NCBI GenBank assembly: GCA_027422505.1
Contig: JAPQWV010000018.1
Span: 19,300,001-19,364,000, forward strand
Length of the DNA: 64,000 nucleotides
Source of the DNA: Craterostigma plantagineum
Taxonomy: Eukaryota > Streptophyta > Magnoliopsida > Lamiales > Linderniaceae
Direction: 5' to 3'
The position numbers and the translations under genes are program-made. Below, piece by piece: positions 25,398 to 38,045 of this stretch. The notes below the pieces were generated by a model, which did not search any database, had not been told where the DNA came from, and saw nothing but the letters and a program-made list of their open reading frames with translations. Position 1 is the first letter of the stretch. Each line of letters opens with the position of its first letter.

Positions 25398-25796
25398 CTA
25401 CTTCCTCCCTTTGTTGAGCCTCTGAAGATGGTAGTTAATGCTGGCGAAAGGATTTTTCTTGTCGTTAGTCTGCATCGAGTAGAAGAAGATGCAAAGAGTT
25501 GAGTAAACTTGGGATATCTCATACATTCACACAAGTTTGAATTCGTTTCACTATATAGCTGGTGAAATATGAAAGCATTCTTGAATTTCCATCAATCTCC
25601 AAATGTATATATATATATATACCTGAGCATTCATGCAATTACTCAAGAGAGACTTTTGACGGGTGCACTTTTTATCATCGCCCGTCTGACTCAGAGCCAT
25701 ACAGTTCAGAAAAGACATCATTTCTCTCATACAAGGCTTTTGAAGGATCCCAATTTGCTTAGGGTTGATGCGAAATGTGCCTGCTTTTCTTCCCAT
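25398..25796 (-). CDS. Mitochondrial small ribosomal subunit protein mS37 (Mrp10/CHCHD1 type), 81 aa
   Basis: Minus-strand gene with exon 1 at 25796-25623 (58 codons) and exon 2 at 25469-25398 (23 codons plus stop). The intron begins GTATATATAT (minus strand) inside a TA microsatellite and ends TGCAG. The protein starts MGRKAGTFRINPK, contains twin CX9C motifs (CMREMMSFLNC and CTRQKSLLSNC) and ends NYHLQRLNKGRK. Twin CX9C proteins form a two-disulphide helical hairpin; mS37 is an imported mitoribosome subunit with a basic tail. A 5' UTR exon probably lies at or beyond 26273, where CTAAG is followed by GTAATT on the minus strand, giving a 5' UTR intron of about 450 bp. The gene points away from the MEKK1-like kinase gene, so the two share an upstream region. 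The length is typical for the family. Confidence 0.85.
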
Positions 25797-26684
25797 TCTT
25801 CTTCACAACAAACACTGAAACTCAAAACCGAAAACAGAAAAATAAAAGATGGCACAACAGATTCAAGACAAAAAGAGATCAACTTTGATATTACAAACAG
25901 AGCGAGAAACCAGCCGATTGTGCCAATTGTAACTCCAAAATATCATAGCTAACATAACAACTGATTAAATCGGAAACACACTGCCATATCCTCGAAATCT
26001 CTTAGATAAAACCCCCATTAAAGAACAATTAGACACAAATTACTGATCAAGGTAGCTGAATATTCAACAACAGAATAGGATTATCCACATATTCCAAACC
26101 TCAATCATGAACAAGAGAATCGCGATTCAGCTGTAGTTTTAGCAGGAATTCAATCACCTATCACCTAGCAGGAATTCAAGCAGAAAAACGACGAACACAT
26201 GTGTAAATCTCCGCAGATCCGCCGAATATTGAAAAAAGAAAAGTTACAGCTAAACATTCTCAGATAAATTACCTTAGCTCCAAGCAGTGAACAGAGGCAA
26301 AGAACGAAAATCGCGACTCTCCCCAATGAAGAAATGCAGCATCAGAAACCCCCAAAATTAGAATTGGGCTTTAGGCCCACGTAATATTGGGCCAATGGAA
26401 AGTAAATTCTAATTTATTTTTTAAAGAAATATATAAAAGAAAATTTACCAGTTAAAGGCTAGAAATGGAATGAAAATTTTGACGAATCTACCAATCAATG
26501 CGAGTCATCAAAGGACAACCTAAAGACTCCACGGTCGTCTCCTCATAGCGTCACCACCGCGTTTTTCCCGTTGTTCGATCTGATCGCAAGAACAACGCCG
26601 AAGCTTGAACGGAGGAGGAGGAGGAGGAGAAGGGGGAAGAATCTTTCGTAATTCGTTACATGGACTTCGATTTGCAGCAGTACG
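25797..26684. promoter_or_regulatory. Shared divergent promoter region of mS37 and the MEKK1-like gene
   Basis: About 890 bp between two outward-facing ATGs. It probably includes the mS37 5' UTR intron (about 25810-26272). The stretch 26340-26600 contains ATTGGGC/GGCCCA motifs (near 26364-26396), common in promoters of plant housekeeping and ribosomal genes. The assignment of promoter function is inferred from gene orientation. Confidence 0.55.
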
Positions 26685-26716
26685 ATGCGCGGTTTACCGA
26701 AGATCTTGTTTTCTAG
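26660..26716 (+). promoter_or_regulatory. Upstream ORF overlapping the MEKK1-like start
   Basis: An ATG at 26660 opens an 18-codon frame ending at TAG 26714-26716, overlapping the main ATG (26685) out of frame. If it lies in the transcript leader it could lower translation of the kinase. Confidence 0.45.
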
Positions 26717-29412
26717 CTCAGGTAGACGAAAATCCAGCTCAGCCTCGAGCAGCGGAGGAGATTCTGTCCTTCGGCCGAGGCTCGATCGGTGCAACGCGAT
26801 TAAGGACATCAGTTACGAGTACGTCGATTTTGCGGGGTTGGAAGCTCCGTCGCCGTCGGCTTCGGCGTGCTCTCTGTCGTCTGAGGCTCTTCAATCTCGC
26901 TCGCTCGATTTGTACGAAGGAAAGACTAGCTTTAGGTTCGATGGCGTCGAAGGCGAGTTTAAGGTTTTGTGCGAATCTCTTGGGTTTAGCGGAATTGAGG
27001 ATTTCACCATCTCGGCTGAGGAATATGCGGCGATGAAGGTGAAACCTGGAAATCTTTCAGCAGAAGTATCAAATCGGGCTACAGAGGAAGTGATTTGTCA
27101 AGAAAACGAGGGTAATTTTGCTAATTATGATGGGGAAGTGCTGCGTGTTAGGCATGGGGATAATTTTGGTGAACTGATTGGTGAGAAGTGTGGTAGTGTT
27201 GCTAATGTTAACGACGTGTTTGCTCGAGGAATTGGGGCTAAAAATGGCGTGGATGATGGGTTCGCAGGTAATGAAGAAATCCTGAATGATTATAGTAAAA
27301 CTCGGTCAAGTAAATTACATGGAAATGGAGGAAAAGGTATAAATGGTATGCGCCCGCCTGTTTTAGCGCCACCTCCAATGATGTATCCACAAAAAATCAA
27401 TATGGAAAGTTCCACGTGGGATATGTTGATAGGGTTGGGTCCTGAGGGTGACAAAACATTCAATGTTTCAAGATTCAGCCAAGAGTTCTGCAAGGATGAG
27501 GAAGAAGCAGAGCTAATAAGAGAAGTGTCAATGGGGGATGAGAATTTCATGATGTCGGGGTTTTCGTCCTTTGCAACATCAGCATCAGTGGATGATGATT
27601 TTTCGAGCACTACAATTACACCACTATCCAGTGCTTCGCCAAGTGAAGGTATCGGGCGTGTGATTGTTGACTGGCAGAAAGGCGATCTCTTAGGGCGTGG
27701 ATCATTTGGTTCTGTTTATGAAGGGATTGCTGAGTACGTGTTTTGTTTTGGATGTGATTTTTTTGATTTCGTTCAGGACAATTTTTTTAGTTCTATGCGT
27801 ATTTTCGGGAGAAAACATCCGATCATTAGTTGAGTATTGTGCTTCGAATAATCAATGATTATTCAGGTGATGAGCTTTAACTCGCTAAGGGTCTCTGAGC
27901 TGATTATAGTTTAAACCTGTTGCCTTATTTTCTGCAGTGATGGATTCTTTTTTGCTGTTAAGGAAGTATCTTTGCTTGATCAGTGTGATGGGGCAAAGCA
28001 ATGCATTCTTCAACTTGAACAGGTCTAAAAGCATTGCCATGTTGCTATACTTTCAAATTCTTCGACTTTTCAACTCATTTGTCGTGCAATATTTTGTTCG
28101 CTTTTTTTCTTTACATTATTCAGGAGATTGCTCTCCTGAGTCAATTTGAGCATGAGAACATTGTCCAGTATTATGGCACGAAAAGGGTATGTTGAGTTCT
28201 AGAGTTTCGGAGAGCATTATGCTGCATCGGTCCTCAACATTTAATTTTCCTTTCCTTGTAGGATGAATCACATCTATATATCTTCTTAGAGCTCGTGACC
28301 AAGGGGTCACTGTTAAGCCTCTATCTGAAGTACACTCTCAAAGACTCACAAGTGTCTGCTTATACGAGACAAATTTTGCACGGGTTGAAATATCTTCATG
28401 ACCGCAATGTAGTACACAGGTGACTAAGATACGAATAAATTCTTGTGTTACAGTTATCTTCTTGTTTGGTTCTTTTCTTGACGCATTCGTTCATGTTATA
28501 TTCCTCTTTCTTGTTATTGACAGAGATATTAAATGTGCAAATATATTGGTGGACACGAGCGGCTTGGTCAAATTGGCAGATTTCGGTCTTGCAAAGGTAA
28601 ACCACCAGTGCTCTTTACACCTTCCTTGAGTAGTTGAAATAGATTAGTCTGCTTTACATGCTATTTTCTCTAATGATTAAGTCGTTAATAGTGCGAAAAT
28701 TTACTCAGGCCACGAAGTTGAACGATGTGAAATCTTGCAAGGGAACAGTGTTGTGGATGGCTCCTGAGGTTTGTCCTTTGAACTTCTCATTAGAATCTCC
28801 TTCCATTAACTCTATTGCAAGTTTCGACCTCACTTAAGGCTTTTGCTTGACCTTTATGGTATAGACTCCATCGCATGCCAGGAGATGCATAATCAAGAAT
28901 TAGAAGGAAACTAACACTAGAAAGATCACATACATCTCTTCAACATAAAGAATACAAAAAATTATTGCAATCATCGTCGGCACTTCATCGTTTTCAGGTT
29001 GTAAGGAGCAGCCGTGGGTATGGTCTTGCAGCAGACATATGGAGTCTTGGATGCACCGTTCTTGAGATGCTAACCAGGCGATTTCCTTACTCCAATATGG
29101 AACCTGTGAGTACACTATTTCGCCCGTACATGGTTACTTGCATTATATGTTTCAAGAAATTCTCAATGTTCATCTTTTTACGCTAAACAAATTTTACAGA
29201 TGACAGCTTTGTTCAAGATCGGAAGAGGCGAGAAACCACTGATTCCCGATACTCTCTCTAACGACGCGAGAGATTTTATACTTCAATGTCTTCAAATCGA
29301 CCCGAGCTTGCGGCCAACAGCTTCACAGTTATTGAATCATCCTTTCGTTCAGAGACCACTCCCTTCTTTTTCAAGCTTTCCTTCTCCTCACTATTTCTCC
29401 AGACAAACCTAA
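26685..29412 (+). CDS. MEKK1-like mitogen-activated protein kinase kinase kinase, 602 aa
   Basis: Eight exons: 26685-27733, 27938-28022, 28124-28186, 28262-28419, 28524-28596, 28709-28768, 28998-29105, 29200-29412; all GT-AG and in phase. The N-terminal ~330 residues are a Ser-rich regulatory region. The C-terminal kinase has the Gly loop GRGSFGSVYEG (~337), Lys358 (FFAVKEV), HRDIKCANIL (Asp453), DFG (471-473) and WMAPE. The sequence and the early position of exon 1 ending inside the Gly-loop lobe match the plant MEKK1 (MAPKKK) subgroup, which phosphorylates MKK1/2 and MKK4/5-type kinases in stress and immune signalling. The length is close to that of Arabidopsis MEKK1. The chosen start is the first ATG followed by the long frame. 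All catalytic residues are present. Confidence 0.92.
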
Positions 29413-30500
29413 AAGAACATGGTGAATTGTTTTTATAATATTCAGGTAAGAAAGTATGGATCTTCGACGTTTTGACTAGCCTACACAACCCATCAAAAAA
29501 CATTGTTTTTTTCTTTTCGATCATCTTTTTCCTTTTACATACGCAGGGATGAGACTGTAACATCACACGCAGAGCTTTTCATCGCTTTGTTTCAAGTTTG
29601 TTTTATGGTAAAGTATTCTTACCTGTAAATATTTGGACGAGCTCCTCGCTTGATGTCTTTTTCAATTTTTTAGAGAATTAAACCTCGTATGTTGAAGAAA
29701 TGCTTTGTTCACTAGAGTTTCTTGCTAGAGCTATGGTAGTTAATTGTACGATCTGAGGTTTCTTCTTTTTTTTTTGTGTATCTTCAAAATTAAAATGTGG
29801 CTTAGTGTGAATTTCCCATAGGAAAGGGACAAACGCCAACGCAAAATGGTAAATAAAATATCTTTTATGCATGCGATCGTCATTTTTTTATGCAACAACT
29901 AAATTATTTGCTATTATTTTATGGGAGAATATCATTTAAATCCCTAGCATTATAATTCTATCAACTAACTCCCTTGTCAGAAAATGTTTCAACGGTTAAT
30001 TTTCGGTCAGGCCTCAAAACATATTTTCAATTAAAGATAAGGATCTATGTAAGTTACATTTAGATATAAGGACTCAATTTAACTTTCATTTAGAAATAAG
30101 GATCCATGTGGTATCACTGACCCATGAAGTGGTACCACAAACCTATGAAGTGATACACAGACTCATGAAGCGATATCATAGACCCATGAACTGTTATTGC
30201 AGACCGATGAACTATACTGCAGAGTAATGAAGTGGTATGGGGGAGCCATGAAGTGTTTCTGAGAAAAATTGGTCCTTTAAACTAATGCATTTTCTAACAT
30301 GGGTCTGAAGTAATGAAAATAAAATGGGGCCTGATCCGAAATTTGCCTATATTTCAATTAAGAACCATCTCTAAATATTATTTTTCACTTAAGGACCAAA
30401 TTGGTTAAAAAGACGATTTTAACCTTGCTTTATGATTTTTGTTTTCTTTTTTCTATTTTTACTCAAATAACATTAAAAACAAAAACACAAAATCAAGAAC
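29413..30500. other. Downstream region of the MEKK1-like gene
   Basis: Presumed 3' UTR followed by AT-rich DNA. Positions 30108-30256 carry a minisatellite (separate entry). No gene seen. Confidence 0.5.
30108..30256. repeat. Degenerate ~22-24-bp minisatellite (CCATGAAGTGGTA)
   Basis: About six imperfect units, each containing CCATGAA or CGATGAA followed by a G/C-TGGTA-like block and ACAGA or a variant. Confidence 0.75.
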
Positions 30501-30504
30501 GTAC

Positions 30505-31290
30505 AACAAAGAAGAAGAAGGAGCAGATGAGGAGGAGGAGGAGGAAAAGTAGGAGAGGAGAAGGAATGGAGGAGGAGGAGGAGGAGGAGGAGCAGGGAGC
30601 CGGAGGAGGGAAGAAGAAGAAGAAGAAGAAGAAGAAGAAGAAGAAGAAGAAGAAGAAGAAGAAGAAGAAGAAGAAGAAGAAGAAGAAGAAGAAGAAGAAG
30701 AAGAAGGGGAAGGGGAAGAAGGAGAAGAAGAAGAAGAAGAAGAAGAAGAAGAAGAAGAAGAAGAAGAAGAAGAAGAAGAAGAAGGGAAAAGAAGGAGGAG
30801 AATGGGAAGGAGGAGGAGGAATATGAGGAGGAAGAAGAGAAGAAACAGGAGGGGGATGAGGAGAAGAAGAAATAGGAGCAGGAGAAGGATGATGAGGAGG
30901 AGGAGAATGAGGAGAAGGGGAGGAGGAAAAGGAGAAGGAGAAGAAGGAGGAGGAGGAGAATGAGGAGGAAAAGAATGAGGAGAAGGAGAAAAGACGCGGG
31001 ATAAGGAGTGGAACGAGAAGAATGAGAAGGAGAAGGAGGAGGAGAAATAGGAGAAGAAGGAGACAAAGGGGAGGAAGGAGAAGGAGAAGAATGAGGAGGA
31101 GGAGAAGAAGAAGGAGAAGGAGGACGAGACAGAGGATGATGTGGAAAAGAAGACGGAGAATGAGGTGGAGAAGGAGAAGAATGAGGAGGAGGAGGAGAAG
31201 AAGGAGGTGGAGCAGAAGAAGAAGGATGAAGAGGAGGAGGAGGAGGAGGAGGAGAAGGAGAAGAAGCAGAAAGAGGAGATGGAGTTAGGC
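30505..31290. repeat. ~780-bp polypurine (GAA/GGA)n tract
   Basis: The plus strand is almost entirely A and G, with GAA and GGA triplets; a perfect (GAA)n core lies at about 30612-30790. Long Lys/Glu or Ser-rich frames across it on both strands are compositional. The minus strand is polypyrimidine, so triplex (H-DNA) formation is chemically possible. Confidence 0.95.
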
Positions 31291-31327
31291 ACATTCAGGG
31301 GATGCCTTCTAGGGGACAGATGACTAA

Positions 31328-31859
31328 AAAGCATTTCCAACCGAAAAACACATTCTCAAACTCAAACTCAGTTGTCAAACTCAAAATGCAGTAATAATTC
31401 TCCAACCGTTTAACTCATTCTCATACTCAAAAGACTATTTTTGTAATATTCACTTTCACGCCAATATTTTAAAATTTCAAGCCACATATTTTATAACTTC
31501 ACAAATTTGACTACAAATATTATTTGAGATTTAATAGAGAAAAAACTAATAAAATTAAAACAAAATATATTTTACACATATATAAAGAGCTAGTGGACAA
31601 AAGCTTTGAGCCACACCACATGACTTAAAACACTCACGACTGCTACACAGCTAACGAAATGTCAAAGAAATAATTATTATATTTAAGTGGGCCAACCTTG
31701 TAATATAGAAACTGAAATGCGTTCACTGAATATTAAAATGCAAACATGCATTTTTTGACCAGTGAAATTATTAGAAATGCATTATGGGTATGCATATGAG
31801 TGTCCATTGGAGTAAATTTTGGGTTTTGTGTGGAAAATGAGTGTCCATTGGAGATGCTC
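31328..31859. mobile_element. Putative MITE with GAGCATCTCC-type ends
   Basis: The left end AAGCATTTCC and the right end GGAGATGCTC are imperfect inverted repeats, flanked by TAA on both sides when the ends are placed here, which suggests a PIF/Harbinger-type insertion. There is no coding capacity. The exact ends are uncertain by one or two bases. Confidence 0.5.
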
Positions 31860-31976
31860 TAACAATAACTACAGAACTCGCAAGGGTAAGAGAGTTGATA
31901 TCCCAGCCCCAGGCAAGAAGAAGAAGTGAAGGTGATTTTTCTCTACCATTTTTCCCTCCTTTTGTTTCTGTTTATG

Positions 31977-31981
31977 GTTTG
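31977..31981. repeat. Target-site duplication GTTTG (left copy)
   Basis: GTTTG directly precedes the left LTR of the copia element; the same five bases follow the right LTR at 37031-37035. Confidence 0.9.
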
Positions 31982-32468
31982 TGTTAGGATATGCGGAAAT
32001 CCCGATAATTATTTGCCCGAAAAATGACGAAAAATAAATTTGGACAATGACACGAGATTTACGTGGTTCCGTCAGAATGACCTACTTCCACGGGCCGGAG
32101 GGTAGAACTTTATTATGTGCAGATATTACAGACACGTACACTGATATGATATAAAAGCAGCTACAACAATATAAGGAGTATGCTACAGAAAATGATCAGA
32201 GACGAGAAGATCTGATGTGGTTGTGGTGTGTTATTCCTTTTGCTGAGCACCTCTATTTATAGATGAGTTTTGCCTCGATCTCCCTGGTAAACACACGTAT
32301 CCAATTCAATAATATAGGCGCACTCAATCAAACAGATACGACTTGTCTCATTCTTCTTTTCATCATGTCAGACGCCCACAAAGCATAGCAGCATTTTCTT
32401 GTCTCCCACGTGAATTTCCATTCTCATTGGCCTATTTCGTTGAATGGTCAAATCAAACTCACCTAACA
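31982..32468 (-). repeat. 3' LTR of the copia element
   Basis: 487 bp, TGTTAGG...TAACA. A minus-strand TATA-like TATAAATAG lies near 32260. Confidence 0.93.
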
Positions 32469-32575
32469 AATCTCCACCTTTGATTCCATAAAACACTCCA
32501 CCTTAATCTAGAATACCTTTATCTCCCTCCGACCTTAGCCCCTGACGGGCTACTTCACCATTTTTGAAAGACCAA

Positions 32576-35500
32576 TTATGTCCAAGCAATGCTTGAACTT
32601 GGAAACTGGAAGAGCCTTCGTAAACAAATCCGCAGGATTATCCTTCGTGTTGATCTTCTTGATAAACACCTTCTTATCTGCAATGATATCACGAATAAAA
32701 TGATACTTGACATAATATGCTTAGTCCTTTCGTGATACATCTGATCCTTGATCAAATGAATCGCACTTTGACTATCACAGTAAATAGTAATAACTCCCTG
32801 ATTCGGTGTTAATTCGCCGAATAACCCTGTCAACCATAAAGCTTCTTTGATGGCATCAGTAATCGCCATGTATTCTGCTTCAGTAGTAGATAATGCCACT
32901 ACATGCTGTAGAGTAGCTTTCCAGCTAACTGCAAAACCTCCAATACAAAAATACATAACCAGTAAGAGATCGTCGTTTATCGAGATCACCTGCGTAGTCT
33001 GAATCAACGAAGCCAATGAGAGTATCACTGTTTCTGCCAAACTCCAAACAAAAGCTTAGAGTAGCCTTCAAGTATCTGAGAATCCACTTCACTGCTTGCC
33101 AGTGTTCTTCCCTGGTTAGTCATCTACCTGCTAACAACACTAATAGCTTGTGAAATATCAGGACGTGTACATACCATTGCATACATAATACTGCCGACTG
33201 CACTCGTGCCATGTACGCTTCTTCCTCATCTGATGATGGTGACTGAGCAACGCTTAGCCTAAAATGGCTAGCAAGAGGAGTGCTGACTGGTTTGGCATCG
33301 CTCGTGCCAAATCTCTCCAAAATCTTTCTAAGGTAACTTTCCTGGGTCAGGTGTAACTTACCAGCTCCTCTATCACGTTTAATCTCCATACCAAGAATCT
33401 TCTTAGCTGCTCCCAAATCCTTCATTTCAAATTCACCGTTCAATAAGGCCTTCAATTGGTGAATTTCTGCAAGATTCTTAGCCGTAATGAGCATGTCATC
33501 AACATATAACAATAGATAAGTGAACGAACTGTCACTTAACTTTCGGAAGTAAACACAACTATCATACTTGCTCATGGAGAAACCATAACCCAACATGAGA
33601 GAATCAAACCGTTTATACCACTGTCTTGGAGACTGCTTTAATCCGTATAAGGATTTCTTCAACAAACAGACTTGGTCTTCTTTTCCTTCAACTATGAAGC
33701 CTTCAGGTTGCTTCATATATATCTGTTCATCTAAATCGCCATGTAAGAACGCCGTCTTGACATCAAGCTGTTCGAACTCCAATACATGGCAACGAATGCA
33801 AGTAATACACGAATAGAGCTATGTCTAACGACATGTGAGAATATCTCATTGAAATCAACACCTTGTACCTGATTATCGCCTTTCGCGACTAATCGTGCCT
33901 TATACCTTGCATCGTCAGAACTAGATAAACCTTCTTTATTCTTGAAGACCCACTTACATCCGACTATTTTCTTTTTCTTTGCGGCGGCACAAGAATCCAA
34001 GTTCCATTCTTGTGTAGAGACTTCATTTCTTCATTCATTGCTACCAGCCACTTATCAGAATTAGCATCGCTTATCGCATCCGAATAGGTAGAAGGTTCGC
34101 CGCCTCCACCTGTTTCTTGCGCAACTGATAAAGCATATGAAACTAAATTCACGTACCGGTGTGGTAGTCGGATCTCTCGTCTCTCCCTATCTCTGGCTAT
34201 AGAATATTCATGCTCGGTGCTTTCATCTTCTACAGGATCTGAATTAGGTTCAGGCTCATCCTCTTGATCTGTTAAACTCGTAGCGGGGTCATTTGAAGGA
34301 TCTTTGTTGATCTCGAGCTCCACCTCATTCTGTATACTATCCTTCCTTTCTTGATTAGATGGATTAGTAGACTCTTTCGAAGGATGTAATATAGAAGATT
34401 TGTCAAATGTAACATCTATGCTAATTATAAATTTGGGTGACTTGGGATCAGGATTATAAAGTCTATATTCTTTCACCCCTGAAACGTAACCGAGAAAAAT
34501 ACACTTCTTAGCTCTAGACTCTAACTTTCCCTCGTTTACGTGCATATAAGCTGGGCACCCAAATATTCTTAAATTAGAGTAATCAGCAGGAGTACCTGAC
34601 CATACTTCCTCAGGAGTCTTGAAATTGATCGGTGAACACGGTGGGCGGTTGACAATATAACATGCTGCGGCGATAGCTTCAGCCCAAAAGTCATTTGTCA
34701 ACCCAGCGTTAGAGATCATACATCGAGCTATCTCTAAAAGCGTTCGGTTCATGAGCTCGGCAACACCATTTTGTTGAGGCGACATACGAACAGTGTGATG
34801 TCGAGCAATACCTTTATTCTTGCAAAATTCGTTGAACTCGCTTCCACAAAATTCTAAGCCGTTATCTGTCCGCAACCGCTTGATCTGTTTTCCTGTCTGC
34901 TTTTCAATCAAAGCTTTCCATTGTTTAAATGTTAGGAAAACATCACTTTTCTGCTTAAGAAAATAGACCCAGACTTTCCTTGAAAAATCATCAATGAAAG
35001 TCAACATGTATCTTGCACCACCTTTGGATGGAACACGAGAAGGACCCCATACATCAGAATGAATATAGTCCAAAGTACCTTTCGTCTTGTGGACAGCTCG
35101 CGAATTGAAGCTGACTCGTTTCTGCTTCCCAAAAATACAATGTTCGCAAAAGTCTATCTTACAAGTACTTTGACCACAAAGTAGGCCCCGCTTGCTTAGA
35201 ATCATCAAGCCTTTTTCTCCCATCTGTCCAAGTCGCATATGCCATAATCTCGTGGTATCAACCTCCGGGGATGTCGAAACTGCACCGGAAGCTGTAACAG
35301 TAGTTCCCTGCAGAATATATAAATTTCCAGACCTGCAAGCTTTCATCACGACAAGAGCACCTCTGGCAATCTTTAAAACTCAACCTTCACCTGAGAACCT
35401 GCACCCTTGAGATTCAAGTGTGCCTAAAGAGATAATATTTCTCTTCATATCTCGAACGTGTCTGACTTCTGTGAGCGTTCGGATGACTCCGTCGAACATC

Positions 35501-36501
35501 TTGATCTGAATTGTGCCTTTACCAACAACTTTACACGGGCATCATTTCCCATATAGACGTATCCACCATCAAATTTTTCATATGCGGAAAAACAATCTCG
35601 ACTCCGACTTATCTGGTAAGAACAACCCGAATCTAAGATCCACTCATTATATGACCTAATAATATTTGCAGTTGCTACAAAAATAGTTTCATCGCTCTCA
35701 TCAGCAGCTAAACTAGCTTCGGCGGGTTTATTATATTGCTGATTATTTTTCTCCTTATTTTTTAATTTAAAACAATCAGCTTTAATGTCACCATTTTTCT
35801 TGCAAAAATTACAGACTTTATTTCTGTACCTGGATTTTGACCTTTTCTTTAGATCTGCTACTTTCAGCGTCTCTACGTTCTAGTCGTCCCCGTGCAATCA
35901 GGCCTTCTGCCTGGATACCACTTGTTTCTCCCGTAACATCTCTGTCTATCTGTTCTTTCGATTGTAACGCGGATTTGACACTAGAATACGATATCGTATC
36001 TTTTCCATATATAATAGTGTCACGAAAATGCTTTAAAGACGAGGGAAGGGAACACAACAATATTATGGTCTGATCTTCGTCCGTCACTTTGACTTCTACG
36101 TTCGCCAAATCAATAATGATAGAATCGAATTTATCGAGATGCGAGAGTATAGAAGTACATTCCGTCATTTTCATACTGTATAACTTCTGCTTTAAATAAA
36201 GTCAATTTTTCTTAGTCTTCTTCATGTAGATAGCTTTTAACGCATCACACATACCCATGGCCGTCGTCTCCGTGGCAACTTCTTGTAAAACCTCGTAAGA
36301 GAGATTTAATATAATAGTCGATCTGGCTTTCTTGTCCAATTCATTGAATTGGTCGTCCATCATTTCGGTTGGTTTCTTCTTTGCGCCTTCAAGTGCCACC
36401 TCGCAACCGTCTTGAATGAGTTTGGCCTCCATCTTGAGGCTCCACATTGCAAAGTTGACATTTCTGTCGAACTTTTCGATTGACATTTTTGTTATCGTCA
36501 T
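32576..36501 (-). pseudogene. Broken gag-pol of the copia element
   Basis: Read on the minus strand. Gag begins at the ATG 36501-36499 and frameshifts near 36200. A second Gag segment covers 36174-35818. The integrase region (35349-33964) keeps its zinc-binding HHCC layout and the three acidic residues (SDVWG, RTDNG, QNGVAE). A frameshift at a purine run near 33964-34000 precedes the reverse transcriptase (33782-33120), which has AFLHGDLDEQ and the YVDD active site. RNase H lies at 33040-32576 (STTEAEYMA). Several frame changes mean no full polyprotein can be made. Confidence 0.9.
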
Positions 36502-36523
36502 GGTGGCTAAAAATAAATCGGGT

Positions 36524-36540
36524 TGGCTCTGATACCAATT
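36524..36540 (-). other. Primer-binding site of the copia element
   Basis: On the minus strand the bases adjoining the 5' LTR read AATTGGTATCAGAGCCA, matching the 3' end complement of initiator Met-tRNA, the usual primer in plant copia elements. Confidence 0.9.
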
Positions 36541-37030
36541 TGTTAGGATATGCGGAAATCTCCGATAATTATTTGCCCGAAAAATGACGAAAATAAATTT
36601 GGACAGTGACACGAGAATTACGTGGTTCGGTCAGAATGACCTATGTCCACGGGCCGGAGGGTAGAACTTCTTTATTATGTGCAGATATTACAGACACGTA
36701 CACTGACGTGATATAAAAGCAGCTACAACAATATAAGGAGTATGCTACAGAAAATGATCAGAGACGAGAAGATCTGATGTGGTTGTGGTGTGTTATTCCC
36801 TTTGCTGAGCACCTTTATTTATAGATGAATTTTGCCTCGATCTCCCTGGTAAACACACGTATCCAATTCAATAATATAGGCGCACTCAATCAAACAAATA
36901 AGGCTTGTCTCATTCTTCTTTTCACCATGTCAAGCGACCACAAAGCATAACAGCATTTTCTTGTCTCATACGTGAATTACCATTCTCATTAGCCTATTTC
37001 GTTGAATGGTCAAATCAAACCAACTTAACA
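36541..37030 (-). repeat. 5' LTR of the copia element
   Basis: 490 bp copy of the left LTR, followed by the second GTTTG at 37031-37035. Confidence 0.93.
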
Positions 37031-37035
37031 GTTTG

Positions 37036-37067
37036 TATAAAAGCCCAATGTTGGATATATATATATA

Positions 37068-37108
<41 letters not shown>

Positions 37109-38040
37109 CATAACCAAGAAATGTTGGAAGATCATTCCCATATACGAACGGGCTTCATGAATAGAATCAATTTATCTCCACAGATTACGAACTTCGTGGC
37201 TAGTCTCTGAATGGTCCGCCGATCTCTCGGCTATTTGAGAAAATCTTATGTGTTGTTTCCGTATCATTTTCCTATGATCAATGCTCAATAAGTAGGTAGG
37301 CCTTTGAACGAGAGTTAAATAATTACAACCCATTCTATTCTGTACATGGTTCTCATACATTGGTTGCTCAAATAGAATATTTATTTGAACAAAATCTGAT
37401 TAGCTACGACCCATGTCCAAAGAATCCATCTTATATATATATATATATAGTTATCACCTCACCTAACATGAACGGAGCAGATATCCGTCCATTTTCATAT
37501 GAAACGAACGTTTTGGATGGGGAGTAGTTAGATGCCAACCTACTATATATAATTTTTAGTTGTCGAGGCAAATTCCAATATAAAACGGGAAAATACACAA
37601 AAAAATAGAGTTCAAACAACTATTTTCTTAAAAAATGAGATAATTTAAATTATAAGTTGCAATATCTCGTAGGACTCTTCTCTATTTCTCTATCGTGAGA
37701 ACACTTTTTTTTTCCTAATTACAGTTAGTTAAAAATAATTTTATGATTTAAAAGGATAATTTCAAGGCGCCATCAATTATGAGTTATTTAGGCGAGGTGT
37801 CACGGACCTAGACTTTCAAATTTGTGAGGGCGTGACAGAGGGCTTTGTTCTTAGCAAATTGCTCTAATCTCTAGGAATTCCATTTTTTGCGTGCCGAGCA
37901 GTTTGTTTAAATGTTAATTATTTTTCCCATCTTTTTTAGAAAACCATACATTATCCTCCTTAATATTCCCCTTGCACCATTATTTCGAAGTTTCAAAATT
38001 ATAACACGTACGTACAAAATAGTAAAAAAACATGTGTGCA
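37036..38040. other. AT-rich intergenic DNA with (TA)n
   Basis: Contains a (TA)n microsatellite at about 37057-37107 and a shorter one near 37435-37449. No gene seen. Confidence 0.5.
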
Positions 38041-38045
38041 GTTAC

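Larger units (their letters stand above)
31982..37030 (-). mobile_element. Decayed Ty1/copia LTR retrotransposon, 5,049 bp
   Basis: Bounded by LTRs at 31982-32468 and 36541-37030 with a 5-bp GTTTG target duplication. It is transcribed on the minus strand. The primer-binding site (36524-36540) complements initiator Met-tRNA (TGGTATCAGAGCCA on minus), and a polypurine tract AAAGGTGGAGATT abuts the left LTR. The domain order is gag, integrase, reverse transcriptase, RNase H, as in copia. The LTRs differ by about 25 substitutions and three indels by eye (~94-95% identity), so the insertion is not recent. The coding region carries several frameshifts. Confidence 0.93.

Noticed and set aside
30459..31340. 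Long Ser/Leu-rich and Lys/Glu-rich reading frames
   Set aside because: They cross the polypurine tract and are caused by triplet composition.
31873..31930. Short open stretch ending GKRVDIPAPGKKKK before a stop
   Set aside because: It looks like the tail of a real protein but is too short and lacks upstream exons here; parent gene not recognised.
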